A stretch of 25,974 nucleotides of DNA from a bacterium (GTDB lineage Bacteria > UBA9089 > JASEIO01). This document shows, piece by piece, positions 22,286-25,974 of this stretch (positions are counted from its first letter, which is position 1; each line of letters begins with the position of its first letter). The stretch lies in contig JASEIO010000020.1 in the NCBI GenBank assembly GCA_030017475.1, forward strand, positions 1-25,974. Direction: 5' to 3'. A program made the position numbers and the translations under genes. Below the pieces are notes generated by a model that saw nothing but the letters and a program-made list of their open reading frames with translations, did not search any database and had not been told where the DNA came from.

Positions 22286-23048
22286 CTACATTGACAAATC
22301 CGCAAACTTGGGTAAAGGTTGTGAGATTGGATTTAATTCCGTAATCTTAGAAGATGTCCGTATAGGTGATGCGGTAAAAATCGGAAATAATGTTTCGATC
22401 CGGGAGGGAAGTATTATTGGAGATAGGGTAGTAATAAATGATAATGCTATAATTGGAAAAAGACCACAAGCAAGTAAAACAGGTACCCTAAAGATTTCTT
22501 CGGATATTCAACCAGTAAATATTGGGGCTTCCTGTATAGTTGGGTGTTCATCGATTATCTATGCCGGAGCAAAGATTGGTCAAGAGGTATTTATAGGAGA
22601 TTATGCATCAATCCGAGAGGACACAGAGATTGGAGATTTTAGTATAATCGGCTGTAATGTATCAGTAGATAACAAGGTAATTATTGGAAAGTATGTAAGA
22701 GTTCAAACAGGGGCTTATATTACAAGTCTCTCTATCTTAGAGGATTACACATTTATAGCTCCGAATGTTGCGATGGCCAATGATAATTTTCTGGGCCGTA
22801 CTCAGGAAAGGTTTAAATATAGAAAGGGACCCCATGTTAAGAAAGGGGCACGGATTGGAATAAACGCAACCCTTTTACCAGGAATAGTGATTGGAGAAGA
22901 AGGGGTAGTGGCAGCAGGATCAGTTGTGACAAGGGATGTTCCTCCATATAAATTAGTTATGGGCGTTCCAGCAAGGGTAGTTAGGGATGTTCCAAAAGAG
23001 CAATTAATTACCCATCTTTTGCACCCTGAAGGTGTAAAATCTGGGTAA
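22278..23048 (+). CDS. Left-handed beta-helix acyltransferase (WbpD/WlbB-like)
   Basis: A 256-residue protein made of hexapeptide repeats ([LIV]GxxxxI pattern), for example VRIGDAVKIGNNVSIREGSI, AKIGQEVFIGDYASIREDTE, and the closing VIGEEGVVAAGSVVTRDVPP with YKLVMGVPARVV. This is the standard left-handed beta-helix trimeric acyltransferase. The family transfers an acetyl or similar group onto an amino sugar. The first ~60 residues form an extra, well-formed coil set and the protein is longer than a minimal WlbB. It starts with TTG at 22278, inside the end of the oxidoreductase gene (8-base overlap), after GAAGGTGA. Confidence 0.9.
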   Translation: MNNYIDKSANLGKGCEIGFNSVILEDVRIGDAVKIGNNVSIREGSIIGDRVVINDNAIIGKRPQASKTGTLKISSDIQPVNIGASCIVGCSSIIYAGAKIGQEVFIGDYASIREDTEIGDFSIIGCNVSVDNKVIIGKYVRVQTGAYITSLSILEDYTFIAPNVAMANDNFLGRTQERFKYRKGPHVKKGARIGINATLLPGIVIGEEGVVAAGSVVTRDVPPYKLVMGVPARVVRDVPKEQLITHLLHPEGVKSG

Positions 23049-23118
23049 TAGAAAGTTTCAAACAATCATGTAACTTAAAGAGCAGATCTGTGTCTAAACC
23101 ATTATATGATGTGAGTTA

Positions 23119-23601
23119 ATGGCTATTTGTTATATCTCCTTGGGATCAAATGTAGGGAACAAAAAGAAGAATATAGAAAGAGCCTTGGAATTGATAAAAG
23201 ATATAGATAAGGTAGAAATTTCCAAGGTTTCATCTTTATATCATACTGAACCTGTTGGGGTTAAAGATCAAGATTGGTTTTTGAATTGCTGCGCAGAGAT
23301 AGAGGTTTCTTTATCACCTAAAGGGCTATTATCCGCTTTACAGGATATTGAAAATAGGCTTGGCAGGGAAGAAGGAATTAGATGGGGGCCTAGAATAATA
23401 GATATAGATATTTTGTTATATGATGCCCTGGAGATTTCATCCAAAGATTTAAAGATCCCCCATCCTTACTTGGATAAACGCAGGTTTGTTCTAATCCCTT
23501 TACGAGAGATTGCAGAAAAGATAAAACATCCTACGTTGAATCTGACTATTAAGGAATTACTGAACAATTTAGACGATGTAAGTATTGTTGAGAAGATTTA
23601 A
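23119..23601 (+). CDS. folK: 2-amino-4-hydroxy-6-hydroxymethyldihydropteridine pyrophosphokinase
   Basis: This folate enzyme moves pyrophosphate from ATP to hydroxymethyldihydropterin. The 160-residue length is typical. Visible motifs are YISLGSNVGN at the N-terminus, LYHTEPVGVKDQDWFLNCC, the HPPK signature RWGPRIIDIDILLYD (two metal-binding aspartates), and PHPYLDKRRFVLIPL. No folB or folP is adjacent. It lies 44 bases before panB, and the two may share a transcript. No strong ribosome site or promoter is seen; TATATG at 23104-23109 is a weak -10-like element. Confidence 0.96.
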   Translation: MAICYISLGSNVGNKKKNIERALELIKDIDKVEISKVSSLYHTEPVGVKDQDWFLNCCAEIEVSLSPKGLLSALQDIENRLGREEGIRWGPRIIDIDILLYDALEISSKDLKIPHPYLDKRRFVLIPLREIAEKIKHPTLNLTIKELLNNLDDVSIVEKI

Positions 23602-23645
23602 CCACAGAGGACTTAAAGAGTTCTACTTGAGAAAGAGATGATATA

Positions 23646-24440
23646 ATGTCAAAGATAACTATACCTAAATTATTGGAGATAAAAAAGGCTAACCGAAAGA
23701 TTACTATGCTTACCTGCTATGATTATTCCACAGCCCAAGTCTTAGATGAAACGGAAATAGACATAATCCTTGTAGGTGATTCATTAGGAATGGTGATTTT
23801 GGGCTATGAGAATACACTGCCTGTTACAATGGGAGAGATGATTCATCATACCAAGGCTGTGAAACGTGGAGTAAAACGTGCATTCTTGATCGCTGATCTA
23901 CCTTTTATGTCCTATCAGGTAGGGATAAAAGAGGCTATCTCAAATGCCGGGGAACTGATCAAGGTAGGAGCTGAGGCAGTAAAATTAGAAGGAGGAGAAG
24001 AGGTGGCTTCTACAATCGAGGCATTGGTTAAGGCAGAAATTTCTGTTATGGGACATATAGGATTAACCCCTCAGTCGATACATAAGTTTGGTGGATATAA
24101 GGTTCAAGGAAGGGATAAAAGGATGGAGGAAAAGATAAGGCATGATGCAAAGGTATTGTCCCAAGCCGGGGTATTCTCAATTGTATTGGAATGCATCCCT
24201 TTCAATTTGGCAAAAGACATTACAAAGGAATTGGATATTCCCACAATTAGCTGTGGTGCAGGTCCATATTGCGATGGGCAAGTCTTGGTTATAAACGACT
24301 TATTAGGATTTTATGAAAAGGTTCCAAGATTCGTTAGAAGGTATGTAGATTTAAGATCAGTTATCTTAAAGGCGGTAGATGAATACATAAAGGATGTAAG
24401 GGAATGTAAGTTTCCAAGTTTGGATGAAAGCTACAAATAA
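23646..24440 (+). CDS. panB: 3-methyl-2-oxobutanoate hydroxymethyltransferase
   Basis: The first enzyme of pantothenate synthesis adds a hydroxymethyl group from 5,10-methylene-tetrahydrofolate to alpha-ketoisovalerate. At 264 residues the length is normal. Metal and substrate motifs are visible: MLTCYDYSTAQ, VGDSLGMVILGYENTLPVTM, KLEGG, GHIGLTPQS, VLECIP (catalytic glutamate) and ISCGAGPYCDGQVLV. Its folate cofactor links it to folK just upstream. The gene converges with mltG; only 15 bases lie between them. Confidence 0.97.
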   Translation: MSKITIPKLLEIKKANRKITMLTCYDYSTAQVLDETEIDIILVGDSLGMVILGYENTLPVTMGEMIHHTKAVKRGVKRAFLIADLPFMSYQVGIKEAISNAGELIKVGAEAVKLEGGEEVASTIEALVKAEISVMGHIGLTPQSIHKFGGYKVQGRDKRMEEKIRHDAKVLSQAGVFSIVLECIPFNLAKDITKELDIPTISCGAGPYCDGQVLVINDLLGFYEKVPRFVRRYVDLRSVILKAVDEYIKDVRECKFPSLDESYK

Positions 24441-24455
24441 TTTTATGAAGCAAAA

Positions 24456-25433
24456 TCATTTGTTTATTACTCTCTTAGCCCTATTATGTTGAGAAAATGT
24501 GAAGGTAAATCTATGGGTTCCATCTCCTTTAGATACAAAATAAAGGTAATCTACCTTTTTTGGGAAAACTGCAGCTCGGATTGATGCCTCACCTGGTGAA
24601 CATATTGGTCCAGGAGGTAGACCTGGATATAAATAGGTATTATAAGGAGAGTCTATGTTCAAGTCTTCTTCAGATAGATTGGCTTTATGTTCACCCAGGG
24701 CGTACAAAACCGTTGGACAAGCACATAAATTCAATCTCCGCTTTAGTCTATTGTGGTAAACAGCAGAGATTATTGACCTCTCATAATCAACCTTTGCCTC
24801 CTTTTCAATTATAGAGGCAAGTGTTGTAATCTCAAAGATAGAAAATCCCTGTTTTTTTGCTTGAGCCTCATATTTTTCAATCACTACCTTTTTAAATCTA
24901 TCGACCATCATTCTGATTATATCCTCTTCCTTCATTCCTTTAGCTATCTCATATGTATCAGGAAACAGATAGCCCTCTAAATTATTTCTAGGTATAAACT
25001 TAAGGCGCTTGAAGAAATCTTTATCATTACATAATTTTAAAAATCTCTCTTCATTGACTAATCCATTCTCCATTAATCTTCGAGCTATCTTACTTAATGT
25101 AAATCCTTCTGGTATAGTAATCTTACAAGGAATGGTTTCTCCTTTTACTAATTTATCTATTATTTTGCCAATCCTCATTCCTTTGTTTAGTCTATATCTT
25201 CCTGCCTTTAACTCCCCTTCTACCCCACGAAATTTCACAAAGATAACAAAGATACACTTTGTCTTTATTAACCCATTATCTTCAAGAAGCTGGGCTATCT
25301 TTTTAGTATCCGCTCCACCTGGAATAGTAACAATAATGGAAGAAGAATATCCATCTTTTTTTCTGAGAGATATAGAGAGGAGCAATATACTTATGATAAT
25401 AGGAACGAGTGCATACCATATCCTCTTTTTCAT
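24456..25433 (-). CDS. mltG: Endolytic peptidoglycan transglycosylase MltG
   Basis: An inner-membrane lytic transglycosylase that cuts nascent glycan strands. It has 325 residues: one N-terminal membrane helix (about 5-23), a LysM-like part (IPGGADTKKIAQLL..LIK), then the YceG domain with NLEGYLFPDTY, catalytic-glutamate motif ASIIEKEA (206-213), YHNRL, and SPYNTYLYPGLPPGPICSPG. The usual DPTV segment reads CPTV (LNLCACPTVLYALGE). The ATG at 25433 overlaps the ruvX stop by 4 bases (ATGA), so it is translated with ruvX. This pair is a common arrangement in bacteria. Confidence 0.96.
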   Translation of the reverse strand: MKKRIWYALVPIIISILLLSISLRKKDGYSSSIIVTIPGGADTKKIAQLLEDNGLIKTKCIFVIFVKFRGVEGELKAGRYRLNKGMRIGKIIDKLVKGETIPCKITIPEGFTLSKIARRLMENGLVNEERFLKLCNDKDFFKRLKFIPRNNLEGYLFPDTYEIAKGMKEEDIIRMMVDRFKKVVIEKYEAQAKKQGFSIFEITTLASIIEKEAKVDYERSIISAVYHNRLKRRLNLCACPTVLYALGEHKANLSEEDLNIDSPYNTYLYPGLPPGPICSPGEASIRAAVFPKKVDYLYFVSKGDGTHRFTFTFSQHNRAKRVINK

Positions 25434-25867
25434 TCCCTATCCTCTGTGGTTAGATCATCTTTTTTGTTATCTAAATAATTCTGGAGGATAATACTGGCTG
25501 ATAACTTATCAATTATCCCTTTGCGGTTATTGCGCCGCATATTGGCTTTAATCAGGACTTTTTCTGCCATAACAGTAGTCAGTCTTTCATCCCACAACTT
25601 AATGGGTAATTTTATCTCTCTCTTAACCAAGACAATAAATGAGTAAACCTTTCTTGTCTGCTCAGAATTTTCTCCATCCATACCTTTGGGAAGCCCAACT
25701 ACTATTTCAGAAATATCATAATTTGAGATAATCTCTTTCAAATGAACCATGGTATGTTCATCATCCTTTCTTTCGATAACCTCAATTGGCGTTGATAAGG
25801 TACAAGATTCATCAGACACTGCTACCCCAATCCTTCTATCTCCAACATCTAAACCTAAAATTCTCAT
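25430..25867 (-). CDS. ruvX: Holliday junction resolvase-like RuvX/YqgF
   Basis: A 145-residue RNase H-fold nuclease-like protein. Motifs are GLDVGDRRIGVAVSD (first acidic strand), IVVGLPKGMDGENSEQT, LWDERLTT and the C-terminal DKLSASIILQNYL. The family is linked to 16S rRNA 5'-end maturation and proposed Holliday junction resolution. Its start ATG has no ribosome site upstream; the -10 box ends 6 bases before it. The gene leads a two-gene unit with mltG. Confidence 0.96.
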   Translation of the reverse strand: MRILGLDVGDRRIGVAVSDESCTLSTPIEVIERKDDEHTMVHLKEIISNYDISEIVVGLPKGMDGENSEQTRKVYSFIVLVKREIKLPIKLWDERLTTVMAEKVLIKANMRRNNRKGIIDKLSASIILQNYLDNKKDDLTTEDRE

Positions 25868-25873
25868 ATTGTA

Positions 25874-25902
25874 ATTTTACCATGTTCCTATAAATATCTC
25901 AA
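25874..25902 (-). promoter_or_regulatory. Sigma-70-type promoter for ruvX-mltG
   Basis: On the minus strand, TTGAGA (25902-25897), a 17-base spacer and TAAAAT (25879-25874) lie so that only 6 bases separate the -10 box from the ruvX ATG. The remaining sequence to the window end (25903-25974) is AT-rich without a recognisable gene. Confidence 0.65.
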
Positions 25903-25974
25903 TAACTTTTTTCTATGCCAATATCGGAGTTATAAAATTTTTTTTGGATAGTAAAGACACAAGGTATCCAGGTC

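Overview
The window is an AT-rich bacterial chromosome segment. A two-domain HU-like protein, class A RNase P RNA, bactofilin, DUF502, MltG, RuvX and a PASTA-tailed penicillin-binding protein are all bacterial. A predicted lipoprotein, signal peptides and a probable outer-membrane barrel suggest a diderm. The gene mix (KaiC-like ATPase, V4R sensor, archaeal-type tungstate transporter, many TPR proteins) resembles poorly cultivated candidate phyla, but I cannot name the lineage from sequence alone. None of the three tRNA genes encodes its CCA end.

Region 1 (1-6420, + strand) is a tight signalling operon: a GAF-GAF-HD-GYP protein, a REC-GGDEF-like protein, two small related helical proteins, a 694-residue protein with three KaiC-type ATPase domains, and a Rossmann-V4R fusion. 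Overlapping stops and starts (ATGA) tie most of them together. A decayed third copy of the small helical family lies just upstream. This is the best candidate for an undescribed system. It looks like a switch linking a KaiC-like ATPase and a metal/ligand sensor to cyclic-di-GMP turnover.

Region 2 (6421-10334) holds a ROK sugar kinase on the minus strand. It is divergent from a tungstate/molybdate-type ABC permease and ATPase, with a palindrome between two good promoters. A shattered pabB/trpE-like pseudogene follows on the minus strand.

Region 3 (10335-13976) runs tRNA-Phe, tRNA-Thr, a penicillin-binding protein, a DUF502 membrane protein, bactofilin, an HU-like protein and tRNA-Gly. The genes for the penicillin-binding protein and for the following TPR protein begin only 17-19 bases after a tRNA, so tRNA processing probably shapes those mRNAs.

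Region 4 (13996-19799) encodes envelope proteins: a large TPR protein, a PEGA/barrel protein, an FlgT-C-like protein and an NHL-TPR lipoprotein. A relic of an SBBP-type protein sits between two of them. Period-7 tandem repeats occur in intergenic DNA and, strikingly, inside two signal-peptide coding regions.

Region 5 (19857-23048) is a nucleotide-sugar set (epimerase/decarboxylase, Gfo/Idh/MocA oxidoreductase, left-handed beta-helix acyltransferase). The RNase P RNA gene is inserted in it, and its P1 helix overlaps the epimerase stop codon. Region 6 (23119-25867) holds folK and panB on the plus strand and ruvX-mltG on the minus strand. The ruvX promoter lies so close to the ATG that the transcript is probably leaderless.
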